A stretch of 64,000 nt of DNA from a virus, in IMG/VR virus record IMGVR_UViG_3300019776_000324, positions 64,001 to 128,000 of that record; one strand, written 5' to 3'. Below the pieces are notes generated by a model. It was not told the origin of the DNA. It did not search any database and worked only from the letters and a program-made list of their open reading frames with translations. A program made the position numbers and the translations under genes. This document shows positions 25,863 through 34,235 of this stretch, in pieces; the stretch's first letter is position 1; each line of letters opens with the position of its first letter.

Positions 25863-26963
25863 ATGCTAGATGCTATTAAACCGTTACTAGATAGCGAACT
25901 TATTAACGAAGAAGCTCAACAGCAGATCTCCGAAGCATGGGAATCAAAGTTGAACGAAGCTCGTGAACAAGTCCGTGCAGAACTCCGCGAAGAGTTTGCA
26001 CAACGCTATGAGCATGATAAACAAGTGATGGTGGAAGCCCTAGATCGTATGGTAACAGATGGTCTTACCGCAGAGATCCAAGCAGTTGCAGCTGAAAAAG
26101 CTCAATTAGCTGAAGATCGTGTTAAGTTCCAAGGCAAGATGAAAGAGTCAGCTACAAAGTTCAACAACTTTATGGTTACTAAACTTGCTGAAGAAATTGG
26201 CGAATTGCGTAAAGATCGCAAAATGCACAGTGAAGGTATTTCAAAGCTAGAAGGCTTTGTAGTACATGCACTTGCTCGTGAGATTCAAGAATTTGCACAA
26301 GACAAACAAGATGTTGTTGAAACTAAAGTTCGTTTGGTGCGTGAAGCTCGCGCTCAGTTAGAAACACTCAAAGCTAAGTTCGTAACAGAATCTGCTAAGA
26401 AATTGTCTAACTCTGTTAGCACACATCTAAAGGGTGAACTAGGCCAGTTGAAAGAAGACATTAAAGTTGCTCGTGAGAACAATTTTGGTCGTCGTATTTT
26501 TGAAGCGTATGCAAGTGAATTTGGTGCAACTCATTTAAATGAGAAGCAAGAAGTTCGTAAGTTGCATGATACAATCGCTGCCAAAGATGCTAAACTGTCT
26601 GAAGCCATCAAATTCGCCGAGAAAGCAAAAGTTCTCGTAGAATCCAAAGAACGCGAAATGCGTATCCTTAAAGAATCTAATCAGCGTGAAGCTGCGTTAG
26701 AGGAATTGCTTGCTCCTTTAAACAAGGAAAAAGCAGAAGTGATGCGTAATTTGCTCGAAAGCGTACAGACAGCTCGTTTGTCTAATGCTTTTGAAAAGTA
26801 TCTACCAGCAGTTTTGGAAGATCGTTCTGCAAAAGCCCCAAAGGTGATTGTAGAATCATTATCCGAAGCAACTGGCGATAAATCTGCCCGCAGTCCAGAT
26901 GCAGATCAAATTGCTGAAAACCAAAGCAATGTGATCGATCTAAAGCGTTTGGCAGGGCTGTAA
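25863..26963 (+). CDS. 22: Major prohead scaffold protein gp22
   Basis: A 366-aa Glu/Lys/Ala-rich, almost wholly helical protein (T4 gp22 is 269 aa) with the gp22-type N-terminus MLDAIKPLLDSELINEEAQQ and long coiled coils. ATG 25863 was chosen because GAAGGGA lies about 8 nt upstream; an in-frame TTG at 25848 lacks one. It contains several potential gp21 cleavage sites, for example after QQQISE. It forms the internal core around which gp23 assembles and is then degraded. Confidence 0.92.
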   Translation: MLDAIKPLLDSELINEEAQQQISEAWESKLNEAREQVRAELREEFAQRYEHDKQVMVEALDRMVTDGLTAEIQAVAAEKAQLAEDRVKFQGKMKESATKFNNFMVTKLAEEIGELRKDRKMHSEGISKLEGFVVHALAREIQEFAQDKQDVVETKVRLVREARAQLETLKAKFVTESAKKLSNSVSTHLKGELGQLKEDIKVARENNFGRRIFEAYASEFGATHLNEKQEVRKLHDTIAAKDAKLSEAIKFAEKAKVLVESKEREMRILKESNQREAALEELLAPLNKEKAEVMRNLLESVQTARLSNAFEKYLPAVLEDRSAKAPKVIVESLSEATGDKSARSPDADQIAENQSNVIDLKRLAGL

Positions 26964-26989
26964 AAAGATATAATTAAAAGGAGACTTAA

Positions 26990-28186
26990 ATGTCACAAGA
27001 ATTATTAGAAGGTCGTTGGACCGAAACTAAAGATGCATTGCTAGAAGGCCTACAAGGTTCAAAGCGTACATCGATGTCAGTAATCCTCGAAAACACAAAG
27101 AAGTATTTGAAAGAGAACGCAAGTTCTGGTTCAACTGCATCTGGTAACATCGCTACATTAAACCGTGTGATTCTTCCAGTTATCCGTCGTGTTATGCCAA
27201 CTGTTATTGCTAACGAGTTGGTTGGTGTTCAGCCTATGACTGGCCCAGTTGGTCAAATCCATACTTTGCGTGTTCGTTACGCACAGTCATTGAATGATCA
27301 ATCTGCTGCTGCAACTTCTGTTGCTGCTGGTTCAGAAGCATTGAGCCCATTCAATATTGCAACTGCATATTCCACAGTACCACAAAATACTACTACAGCT
27401 ACTGGCTATACTGGTAACAATACTGCTACTATGGAAGGTACAGGCGGTAAGCAAATTTCCGTACAGATCTTGAAACAAGCTGTTGAAGCTAAGACACGCA
27501 AGTTACAAGCTCGTTGGACATTTGAATCTGCTCAAGATGCACAAGCTATGCACGGTATCGATGTAGAAGCTGAAATCATGGCTGCTCTTGCACAAGAGAT
27601 CACAGCTGAGATCGATCAAGAGATCCTCTTGAGCTTGTCTACATTGGCTGCTACTGAGTACACATACAACCAAGCTACTGTATCTGGTACTGCTACATTC
27701 GTTGGTGACGAACACGCTGCTTTAGCTGTTCTTATCAACCGTGTTGCTAACTTGATCGCTCAGCGTACACGTCGTGGCGCTGGTAACTGGGCTGTTGTTT
27801 CTCCAGCTTCATTGACAGTATTGCAATCTGCAACAACTTCAGCTTTTGCTCGCACAACAGAAGGCACTTTCGAAGCACCTACAAACACTAAGTTTGTTGG
27901 TACATTGAACGGCGCAATGCGTGTGTTTGTAAACAGCTACGCTCAAGATACAGCGTCTGTATTGGTTGGTTACAAAGGTACATCAGAAGCTGATGCTCCT
28001 GCGTTCTATTGCCCATACATTCCTTTGATGAGCTCAGGCGTTGTATTAGATCCATCAACTTTCGAACCAGTAGTGTCATTCATGACACGCTACGGTTTCG
28101 TAGAGTTAACCAACACAGCATCAAGCTTCGGTAACGCAGCTGACTATGTTGGCGAGATCGCAGTACAAAACTTGTCATTCTCTTAA
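26990..28186 (+). CDS. 23: Major capsid protein gp23
   Basis: A 398-aa protein with gp23 landmarks: LNRVILPVIRRVMPTVIANE, VGVQPMTGPVGQIHTLRVRY, KQAVEAKTRKLQARWTFESA and GYKGTSEADAPAFYCPYIPL. It is shorter than T4 gp23 (521 aa), mainly through a reduced insertion domain. AAGGAG lies 7 nt upstream. An LKE sequence at residues 40-42 is a candidate for gp21 cleavage of the N-terminal piece. It is the last gene of the head unit and is followed by the strongest terminator in the window, consistent with high expression. No gp24 copy was seen. Confidence 0.97.
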   Translation: MSQELLEGRWTETKDALLEGLQGSKRTSMSVILENTKKYLKENASSGSTASGNIATLNRVILPVIRRVMPTVIANELVGVQPMTGPVGQIHTLRVRYAQSLNDQSAAATSVAAGSEALSPFNIATAYSTVPQNTTTATGYTGNNTATMEGTGGKQISVQILKQAVEAKTRKLQARWTFESAQDAQAMHGIDVEAEIMAALAQEITAEIDQEILLSLSTLAATEYTYNQATVSGTATFVGDEHAALAVLINRVANLIAQRTRRGAGNWAVVSPASLTVLQSATTSAFARTTEGTFEAPTNTKFVGTLNGAMRVFVNSYAQDTASVLVGYKGTSEADAPAFYCPYIPLMSSGVVLDPSTFEPVVSFMTRYGFVELTNTASSFGNAADYVGEIAVQNLSFS

Positions 28187-28230
28187 TCCGAGAAGAAAAG
28201 AATCATCCTACCCTTTGGGATGGGAAGAGC

Positions 28231-28256
28231 AAAAAAGCACCGCAAGGTGCTTTTTT
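28231..28256. terminator. Strong bidirectional terminator after gp23
   Basis: AAAAAAGCACC (28231-28241), loop GCAA, GGTGCTTTTTT (28246-28256) is a perfect 11-bp stem with A-run and T-run on opposite sides. It can stop transcription of gp23 from the left and of the minus-strand glycosyltransferase gene from the right. A weaker stem (CATCC/GGATG) lies just upstream at 28204-28221. Confidence 0.9.
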
Positions 28257-28273
28257 GTTGACTACATTTTTGT

Positions 28274-29422
28274 TTAAATTTTATACCAGCTTAGATATTT
28301 GTGTACCTTTTCGGTTACACTTGCCCAATCGTCCATTTTGGGTTGGCGGAACAATCTAGCAGTAGTGTACCAAGGGCTTGAATCGCGATCAAGTAACCAG
28401 CGCCAATCTAATCCATATTGATTTAGCATGACCCAGACTGGACGACCTAATGCGCCAGCTAAGTGCGCTACAGCGGTATCTACACTTAAAACAACATCCA
28501 AGTGATGCAATAATCCAGCAGTGTCTGAAAAATCTTTTATACTGCCAGGATAGGCTTTTACACCTGCAGAAACTAAAGTAGCTTCCTCTTCTGCAGTACA
28601 ATCAGTTTGCAAATTAATCCACTCATAGTCAGGATTGCGTTTGATCAACTTTAACATGGTTTCAAATGGCATGGCCTTGTGCAAGTTAATCCAAGTATCT
28701 CTACGACCAGACCAACAAAATCCTACACGCAATCTTTTTTTAGGACCTAGTGTTTCTTGCCACCGTTTAATTTTTCCAGGATCGGCTTCAATGTAATATT
28801 GTACATGACTAAGGTTATCCAGTGTGCAACCAATGATTCCTGGAATACTCATAATTGGAGTCCAGTAATCAAAAGGTGGTATATTATTACCGTCAATTGA
28901 AATATGTGAAATAGCTTTCAATGATCTAAACAATGGTTCTAGACTAGGGTTAACATTTAAAACTACCCGAGCACCTCTAGAAGTAAGGTCTCCAATGAAT
29001 CGTACAAACTGTATGTTGTCGCCATGCCCTTGTTCAGCAATGACCAAGATAGTTTTATCCTTGAGATCCTCGCCGGACCAGCGCGGCTGTGAAAAATTAG
29101 GTAATGCTCCTGCTAAGTGTTCATAATTCCAGCGAGTTTCGTATTGCCGCCAGCCTAATTCATAATTTCCACTTAACAGATAAGCCACAGCAAGATTGAA
29201 GTTAGCAGTAGCATTGGTTGGGTCAAGTGTAAGAGCTCTTTGCAAAAACGGAATAGCACCTGCTGGCTCGCCGCACTCGCGCAGGACATTACCATAGTTG
29301 TTAAATGCGCCAGGATGCTGGCGGTCTTGAATCATTGCTTGTGCGTAGTAGGCTAGTGCGCCTTCGGGATTGCGATCGGCACGACATTGATTGCCGTGTG
29401 CTATTAATAATTCTGTATCCAT
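28274..29422 (-). CDS. TPR repeat-glycosyltransferase (GT9-like) fusion, accessory gene
   Basis: A 382-aa protein. Residues about 10-100 hold TPR repeats (PGAFNNYGNVLRECGEPAGA, ANFNLAVAYLLSGNYELGW). Residues about 118-370 form a glycosyltransferase-like domain (ILVIAEQGHGDNIQFVRF, VLSVDTAVAHLAGALGRPVW) of the heptosyltransferase/GT9 type. TPR-glycosyltransferase fusions occur in bacteria and large aquatic phages. Sugar transfer to virion or host surface components is inferred. It is a single gene on the opposite strand inserted after gp23. I chose ATG 29422, 5 nt past a TTAAATA element, over ATG 29428, which lies on that element. Confidence 0.82.
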   Translation of the reverse strand: MDTELLIAHGNQCRADRNPEGALAYYAQAMIQDRQHPGAFNNYGNVLRECGEPAGAIPFLQRALTLDPTNATANFNLAVAYLLSGNYELGWRQYETRWNYEHLAGALPNFSQPRWSGEDLKDKTILVIAEQGHGDNIQFVRFIGDLTSRGARVVLNVNPSLEPLFRSLKAISHISIDGNNIPPFDYWTPIMSIPGIIGCTLDNLSHVQYYIEADPGKIKRWQETLGPKKRLRVGFCWSGRRDTWINLHKAMPFETMLKLIKRNPDYEWINLQTDCTAEEEATLVSAGVKAYPGSIKDFSDTAGLLHHLDVVLSVDTAVAHLAGALGRPVWVMLNQYGLDWRWLLDRDSSPWYTTARLFRQPKMDDWASVTEKVHKYLSWYKI

Positions 29423-29427
29423 GATCA

Positions 29428-29434
29428 TATTTAA
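29428..29434 (-). promoter_or_regulatory. Late-promoter-like TTAAATA before the glycosyltransferase
   Basis: On the minus strand TTAAATA is followed by TGATC and then ATG 29422. The 5-nt gap is the distance expected between a T4-type late element and the transcription start, predicting a leaderless mRNA. It suggests the gene is expressed late with the virion proteins. Confidence 0.45.
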
Positions 29435-29467
29435 TTACAAGCTAACCGCCCAAAATATTTGTGTAAC

Positions 29468-29475
29468 CATAAATA
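29468..29475 (+). promoter_or_regulatory. Late promoter CATAAATA with long structured leader
   Basis: CATAAATA lies 91 nt before the start of the 283-aa gene. The leader contains ACGC/GCGT (about 29483-29497) and GCAGG/CCTGC (about 29501-29521) stems and ends with AAGGAG about 8 nt before ATG 29567. A long hairpin-bearing leader is unlike the very short leaders elsewhere and may raise mRNA stability. Confidence 0.55.
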
Positions 29476-29566
29476 CTTGTCAACGCAATAAGGCGTTTTA
29501 TGCAGGTATTAAACCCCCTGCGTAGCGGCTAAAACCCGCATAGGACTTCTTTAAGGAGAAAACAAA

Positions 29567-30418
29567 ATGGGTCGTCCACTTAAAATTCAAAAATATTCTG
29601 CGATGTCTGGTATCTTTTATGATAACAACAATCAAGGAACAACAGCTCAAGCTGTAGCAATCGATCAGGGATATCCTCCGTTTGCAGCTCCAACTTCATT
29701 GGATACACCAACAGTAGTACTACCACAACCAGTAACAACTCCAGTTCCGTTTACTGGCGTAGTTGGCGGCCTTCGTGGCGGTGCTGTAAGCGCAACATAT
29801 CCAGTTGTTGAGTGCCAAGTTAATATCGCTAAACCAGATGGTACTGGCTTTGGTGTACACAACGGCGCAATCATCCGTCAAAAAGGTGCTCGCAAGTTTA
29901 TGGTAGTTGACTATACAAGTATTGCTGACGAAGCAATTATTCTTGGCGCAACTTACATGATTGCTAGTTTAGGTAGTACTAATTGGCAGTTATTTGGTGC
30001 TCCTGCTGGTGCAGCAGTTGGTACAATTTTTACTGCTACAGCCGCTGGCTCTAACTCAGGTAACGGAACTGCTTATGCAGTTGGTACTTGTGTATTAGTT
30101 AATGATGGCAGTCCAACAGTTGGTAATATGAGTGTCACTATGGCAGTTGGTGGTGATAGTACTGCTGTTTATATCAGTAAGTTAACTAACAAGTTCGTAC
30201 AAGACTTCAATGGTGGTGAAACAGGCGGCAACGCTAACACCGGTGATGTTTGGGCCGAGACTGATGTTATTGACAACATTGAGTATGCAGCTAACTTCTT
30301 TACAGACGAAAGCACATTTGCTAAATCAGGCGCTGAAGTTGACACATGGGTTGGCACACAACAACCTGGTAGCAACGGTACTCTTGAATTGGCACAAGTT
30401 GAGAAGTATACTTCTTAA
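29567..30418 (+). CDS. Virion structural protein (possible capsid decoration)
   Basis: A 283-aa Gly/Thr/Ala/Val-rich beta protein starting MGRPLKIQKYSAM. N-termini of the type MGRPL-K-x-Y recur in small structural proteins of T4-like aquatic phages, which suggests a head-associated role. No enzymatic motif is present. It has a strong ribosome site and its own promoter and terminator, consistent with abundant expression. The assignment to the head rather than the tail is inference. Confidence 0.65.
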   Translation: MGRPLKIQKYSAMSGIFYDNNNQGTTAQAVAIDQGYPPFAAPTSLDTPTVVLPQPVTTPVPFTGVVGGLRGGAVSATYPVVECQVNIAKPDGTGFGVHNGAIIRQKGARKFMVVDYTSIADEAIILGATYMIASLGSTNWQLFGAPAGAAVGTIFTATAAGSNSGNGTAYAVGTCVLVNDGSPTVGNMSVTMAVGGDSTAVYISKLTNKFVQDFNGGETGGNANTGDVWAETDVIDNIEYAANFFTDESTFAKSGAEVDTWVGTQQPGSNGTLELAQVEKYTS

Positions 30419-30436
30419 TCTTAGTTGCACTCAAAC

Positions 30437-30466
30437 AATCCCCACTAAGTACTGTGGGGATTTTTT
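30437..30466 (+). terminator. Terminator whose 3' arm doubles as ribosome site of the next gene
   Basis: AATCCCCAC (30437-30445), 8-nt loop, GTGGGGATT (30454-30462), then TTTT up to 30466. ATG 30467 follows immediately. The GGGGA of the 3' arm lies 7 nt before this ATG and is its only Shine-Dalgarno candidate, so hairpin formation would both terminate transcription and hide the ribosome site. Confidence 0.8.
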
Positions 30467-31054
30467 ATGACTAGAGCATTCGTAATAGGCAACGGAATCA
30501 GCAGACAGGAAGTTGATTTACATCAACTGCGACCGCTTGGCACTATCTACGGATGTAATGCACTTTACAGAGAATTTGTACCTGAGGTGTTAGTGGCCAC
30601 AGATAAACCTATTGCTGCACAAATACAGCACAGTGGTTACCCATTGACAAATAAGTTTTACACCAGAAGACCAGAATCAAATACAGGAGCACTACAACTT
30701 CCGCCTGAATACTTTGGATACAGTTCTGGACCAAATGCCTGCGGTCTAGCAGCCCAGACCGGTCATACACAAATCTATTTGCTAGGATTTGATATGGGAC
30801 CAACTGTAGATCAGCGATTTAACAACATTTATGCTGGAACAGAATTTTACAAAACACCAGATTCAAAACCCACTTACACTGGAAATTGGGTTAAACAAAT
30901 AACAAAAATTACAAAAGATTACCCTAATACAAATTTTATTCGAGTATGCGGACCCACAACTGCCAGGATAGCCGAGCTAGAATCGGTTAAAAACCTGGAA
31001 CATCAAGACTTATCAACCTTCTTAGACCGCATAAATAACAAAAAGGATCTATAG
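30467..31054 (+). CDS. DUF115/MptE-like accessory protein
   Basis: A 195-aa protein with a Rossmann-like start (AFVIGNGISRQEVDLHQLRP), YGCNALYREFVPEVLVATDK and a second nucleotide-binding-like stretch (GHTQIYLLGFDMGP). The pattern resembles the 6-hydroxymethylpterin pyrophosphokinase MptE/DUF115 group, some members of which act in sugar modification. Function here is unknown. It stands between two structural genes. Its start is at the edge of a terminator, so most read-through would be limited. Confidence 0.6.
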   Translation: MTRAFVIGNGISRQEVDLHQLRPLGTIYGCNALYREFVPEVLVATDKPIAAQIQHSGYPLTNKFYTRRPESNTGALQLPPEYFGYSSGPNACGLAAQTGHTQIYLLGFDMGPTVDQRFNNIYAGTEFYKTPDSKPTYTGNWVKQITKITKDYPNTNFIRVCGPTTARIAELESVKNLEHQDLSTFLDRINNKKDL

Positions 31055-31675
31055 ATGTCTACATACAAGAATACCAGTGGCGATTTAACTCTAACCGGCG
31101 ACAGCGGAAATGCCACCCTTACGATTAACTATGCTAATACTGTGTTTAACGGTAGTTTTACCTATACAGGTAACTTGACCACAGTTGATGATTTTATTGT
31201 TGTGGCAGCTAACAATACTGGCACTGTACAAGACATGGGCTTGCTAGTGGGCATTAATGTTACAACTGATACCTATGCTGGATTTAGATTTGACACAGTA
31301 GCAAACACCTGGCAGGTTAGTTCTAGTGTATATGGCAACGGCGCACCACGAACAGCATACGCTAACATTGGTGGTATAGCACTTGGGTCAAACACACAGG
31401 TGCAATACAACAATAACGGTTCTCTTGCTGGCAGTTCAGGATTTACATTTAATCAAACTTCTAATGCAGTAGCAATAGGCGGAGCACTAACAGTTCGCGG
31501 AGTTGAGGTATTAAGTAATGTTGGGACCGCACCAGTTGCAGTAGCTAATTCAGTATCAATCTATAACAATGCACCTGGAACCGGACAGACAGGTTTGTAT
31601 GTAACTGGCAACACTATTGCCACCGACGAAGTCATTAGTGCGACCCGTGCAAAACTTTACAGTATTATATTTTAA
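31055..31675 (+). CDS. Fibre-type structural protein
   Basis: A 206-aa beta-rich, Asn/Thr/Gly-rich protein. Its middle (NTQVQYNNNGSLAGSSGFTF, about residues 112-131) is the same module as in the 2063-aa fibre (ANTQVQYNNSGNLAASSAF), a common fibre motif. It starts directly after the preceding stop. It is probably part of the tail fibre or collar apparatus; no enzymatic motif was seen. Confidence 0.65.
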   Translation: MSTYKNTSGDLTLTGDSGNATLTINYANTVFNGSFTYTGNLTTVDDFIVVAANNTGTVQDMGLLVGINVTTDTYAGFRFDTVANTWQVSSSVYGNGAPRTAYANIGGIALGSNTQVQYNNNGSLAGSSGFTFNQTSNAVAIGGALTVRGVEVLSNVGTAPVAVANSVSIYNNAPGTGQTGLYVTGNTIATDEVISATRAKLYSIIF

Positions 31676-31684
31676 GGAACAAAT

Positions 31685-31996
31685 ATGGCAATTTCAACAG
31701 TAAGCGTTACAACCGTAGGTAACACCGTTTATACTAGTACTGGCAATACAGCCATTACTTGGCTCAGTCTGAACAACTGGGGCCCATCAAATGTAACAGC
31801 AAATGTTTTTGCAGTGCCTAACGGCAATGCCGCAGGAACAACCAATCAGGTTGCGTATGCGTTGTTATTACAAAGTGGTGATACATATCAAATTTATGTT
31901 GGTAATGAAAAATTACTATTAAGCAACGGCGACTTCATTAAAGTTAACGCCACAGCAAACACTGTCAGCGCAGTGACTTCTTATACTTCGGTGTAA
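31685..31996 (+). CDS. Small virion structural protein
   Basis: A 103-aa protein of Thr/Val/Asn-rich beta strands, with AAGGAAC as ribosome site. It resembles the 111-aa protein at 33899-34234 in size, composition and the final strand pattern (GDFIKVNATANTVSAV versus GDSFQVSASANASAQL), so the two may be paralogous head or fibre-associated units. The stop overlaps the next start as TAATG. Confidence 0.55.
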   Translation: MAISTVSVTTVGNTVYTSTGNTAITWLSLNNWGPSNVTANVFAVPNGNAAGTTNQVAYALLLQSGDTYQIYVGNEKLLLSNGDFIKVNATANTVSAVTSYTSV

Positions 31997-32394
31997 TGGG
32001 TTACTTCTTAAAAAATCGTCAGTTACAGTCTGGCAGTAGTGGTGTGGTCTTGCCCACAGGCGGATCGGCTACTCGACCAGACAATGCAGCCTTTGGTATG
32101 ATTCGATATAATACCGATACTGGTTTCTGTGAATTTTTTAATGGATCGTTGTGGCAAAACATGGGTGTTGGTGGCGCAGTTAATTATGTAGTCGATGACT
32201 TCACCGGAAACGGATCACAAACAGTATTCACAATGAGTATTGCCGAAAGCTCCGCCGAACAAATTATTGTATTTGTAGGATCGATATATCAAATTCCAGT
32301 AATCAATTACACAGTTGATGGCGGATACGATATTACCTTTATGAGCGCACCTCCGATTGGTGTTCCAATCAACGTTATACATACCAGTAACTAA
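31996..32394 (+). CDS. Fibre-type structural protein with the shared C-terminal beta module
   Basis: A 132-aa protein. Its N-terminal part (ATRPDNAAFGMIRYNTDTG, CEFFNGSLWQNMG) matches the fibre-tip motif seen in the 246-aa and 2063-aa proteins. Its C-terminal 65 residues (DDFTGNGSQTVFTMS to PPIGVPINVIH) are the same module that ends the 246-aa protein. It was probably generated by duplication of fibre modules. Confidence 0.65.
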   Translation: MGYFLKNRQLQSGSSGVVLPTGGSATRPDNAAFGMIRYNTDTGFCEFFNGSLWQNMGVGGAVNYVVDDFTGNGSQTVFTMSIAESSAEQIIVFVGSIYQIPVINYTVDGGYDITFMSAPPIGVPINVIHTSN

Positions 32395-32416
32395 CCAAGG
32401 TATCTAGGAATAATTT

Positions 32417-33871
32417 ATGGCAATCAGTAAAATAGCAGGGCAAATGCTTCAAAGCACTCTTGCAAGAGATGGCAATAACCTCGCGTTCACTGATACTGCA
32501 AATACAACTCCAACTCTTTATTTAGATATTGCCAATACTCGTGTCGGCATCAACACAAACAATCCCAGTGTAGCATTAGAAGTTATTGGCAATATCAAAG
32601 CTAATAATCTTTTCAGCACAAACACAGCATCAATCACAGGCAATGTGATTGTTGGCAATTTGAGTACTGCTGGCAATGTTACGGCTGCTAACTTTTATGG
32701 CAACATCAGTAACACAGCCAATGTTGTAACTAGTGCTAAAATTTTATATGTGGCAACAAACGGCAATGATTCAAATACTGGATCAATTACTGCACCGTAC
32801 TTGACAATCAAGGCCGCAATGGCCGCTGCCACTGCAGGTACTTCTGTGCATGTTGCTCCCGGCACATATACCGAAGTATGCCCAATTACCATTCCTGCTA
32901 ATGTTTCGTTAATGGGCGACAATCTACGCAATGTTGTTATTCAGCCAACTGTGTCGACTGCAGATATGTTTTATGTCGGTGGCGGCAGCTATGTATGGGG
33001 TATAACAATCAAAGGTTACACTGGTAACGGATTCAGTTATGATCCTAGCACAGTAACTACTGCTTTTGTTAGCCCGTACATTCAAAATTTAACATCCAGC
33101 ACTACAACTGGTACTGCTGTTTATATTGACGGTGATAAGTGTACAGGAACCAAAGCTATGATTGTTGGTTTTTTTACAATCATTAACCAAGGCGGCAAGG
33201 GTATACATCTTTTAAATTCTGCATACAGTCAGTTGGTCAACATTTATACTATTGCTTGTGATATTGGTATTCAAGTTGAGTCCGGCGGATTCTGTACACT
33301 CAACGGTAGTGATTGCTCCATTGGCAATTATGGATTGGTTGCTGATGGCTATGGACCATTACAAACCTCCGGAAACATTATAAGTCAGTCGCAAGGAACA
33401 TTTGTAATTGGTACTTTGACAGGCGGACAACCACATGTTAATACTGTTATGGTTATTGCTGGAGATCCTTCATATTACACCATTGACACAATTTTGCCAA
33501 ATGTTCCAGCTGTTGGTAATAGCACAGTGGTAGTTCAAGAAATTTATACAGGCAACGCTGCACCCGGTACCGGCGTAAGTTTTTACACTCGTAGCAGTAT
33601 TATTGCCAGCGCCCATACATTTGAATATGTTGGAGCAGGAACTAATCCAGCTACAGCACTACCGCAATATGGCGGAATACCAATTGAAGCCAACGAAGTT
33701 GTAGCAACCAACGGTGGTGTCGTAACTTATACTGCTACTGATCAAAAAGGTAATTTTAAAGTGGGCGAACAATTTATTGTTAATCAAGCAACAGCAACCA
33801 TCACTGGTGATGCGTTTTATAAGAGTTTGTTTGCTCAAATGACGCCATACATTTTGGCCCTTAGCACATAA
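32417..33871 (+). CDS. Tailspike/fibre-like protein with right-handed beta-helix
   Basis: A 484-aa protein. The first about 100 residues are Asn/Gly/Thr fibre repeats (RVGINTNNPSVALEV, ITGNVIVGNLSTAGNV). Residues about 110-330 look like a pectate-lyase/DUF1565-type beta-helix: YVATNGNDSNTGSITAPYLT, VHVAPGTYTEVCPITIPANV, then turn-rich stretches (GKGIHLLNSAYSQLVNIYTI). Such helices in phage fibres bind or cut surface polysaccharide; no active site could be identified. It lies in the fibre cluster. Confidence 0.75.
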   Translation: MAISKIAGQMLQSTLARDGNNLAFTDTANTTPTLYLDIANTRVGINTNNPSVALEVIGNIKANNLFSTNTASITGNVIVGNLSTAGNVTAANFYGNISNTANVVTSAKILYVATNGNDSNTGSITAPYLTIKAAMAAATAGTSVHVAPGTYTEVCPITIPANVSLMGDNLRNVVIQPTVSTADMFYVGGGSYVWGITIKGYTGNGFSYDPSTVTTAFVSPYIQNLTSSTTTGTAVYIDGDKCTGTKAMIVGFFTIINQGGKGIHLLNSAYSQLVNIYTIACDIGIQVESGGFCTLNGSDCSIGNYGLVADGYGPLQTSGNIISQSQGTFVIGTLTGGQPHVNTVMVIAGDPSYYTIDTILPNVPAVGNSTVVVQEIYTGNAAPGTGVSFYTRSSIIASAHTFEYVGAGTNPATALPQYGGIPIEANEVVATNGGVVTYTATDQKGNFKVGEQFIVNQATATITGDAFYKSLFAQMTPYILALST

Positions 33872-33898
33872 ACATAAGTAATACACAAGGAAAAAAAC

Positions 33899-34234
33899 AT
33901 GTCAGGCGCATTAAACGTATTTAAAACAGTAACAGCAAATGTAACCACTACTCCTACTAGTGTGTATAGTACTCCTATTGGGTATTCATCAGTTGTACTA
34001 ATGGCGCAGATCAGTAATATTGATGTGGCAAATACTATACAGGTAAGTGGTAGTTTGGTAAGATCCGGCAACACCACAGCATTTGTAAAAAATGCCAGTA
34101 TTCCAACCACTGATGCAATTAGCCTTATTACTGGACGACTGATCATGAACTACGGTGATAGTTTTCAAGTAAGCGCCAGTGCTAATGCCAGCGCACAGTT
34201 AACTTTGAGTTTGTTAGAAACATTGACAGGATAA
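33899..34234 (+). CDS. Small virion structural protein
   Basis: A 111-aa Thr/Ser/Val-rich protein (SGALNVFKTVTANVTTTPTS, MAQISNIDVANTIQVSGSL), predicted all-beta. AAGGAA lies 8 nt upstream. It resembles small cyanophage structural proteins placed next to fibre genes and may be a paralogue of the 103-aa protein at 31685. Function unknown. Confidence 0.6.
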   Translation: MSGALNVFKTVTANVTTTPTSVYSTPIGYSSVVLMAQISNIDVANTIQVSGSLVRSGNTTAFVKNASIPTTDAISLITGRLIMNYGDSFQVSASANASAQLTLSLLETLTG

Positions 34235-34235
34235 C

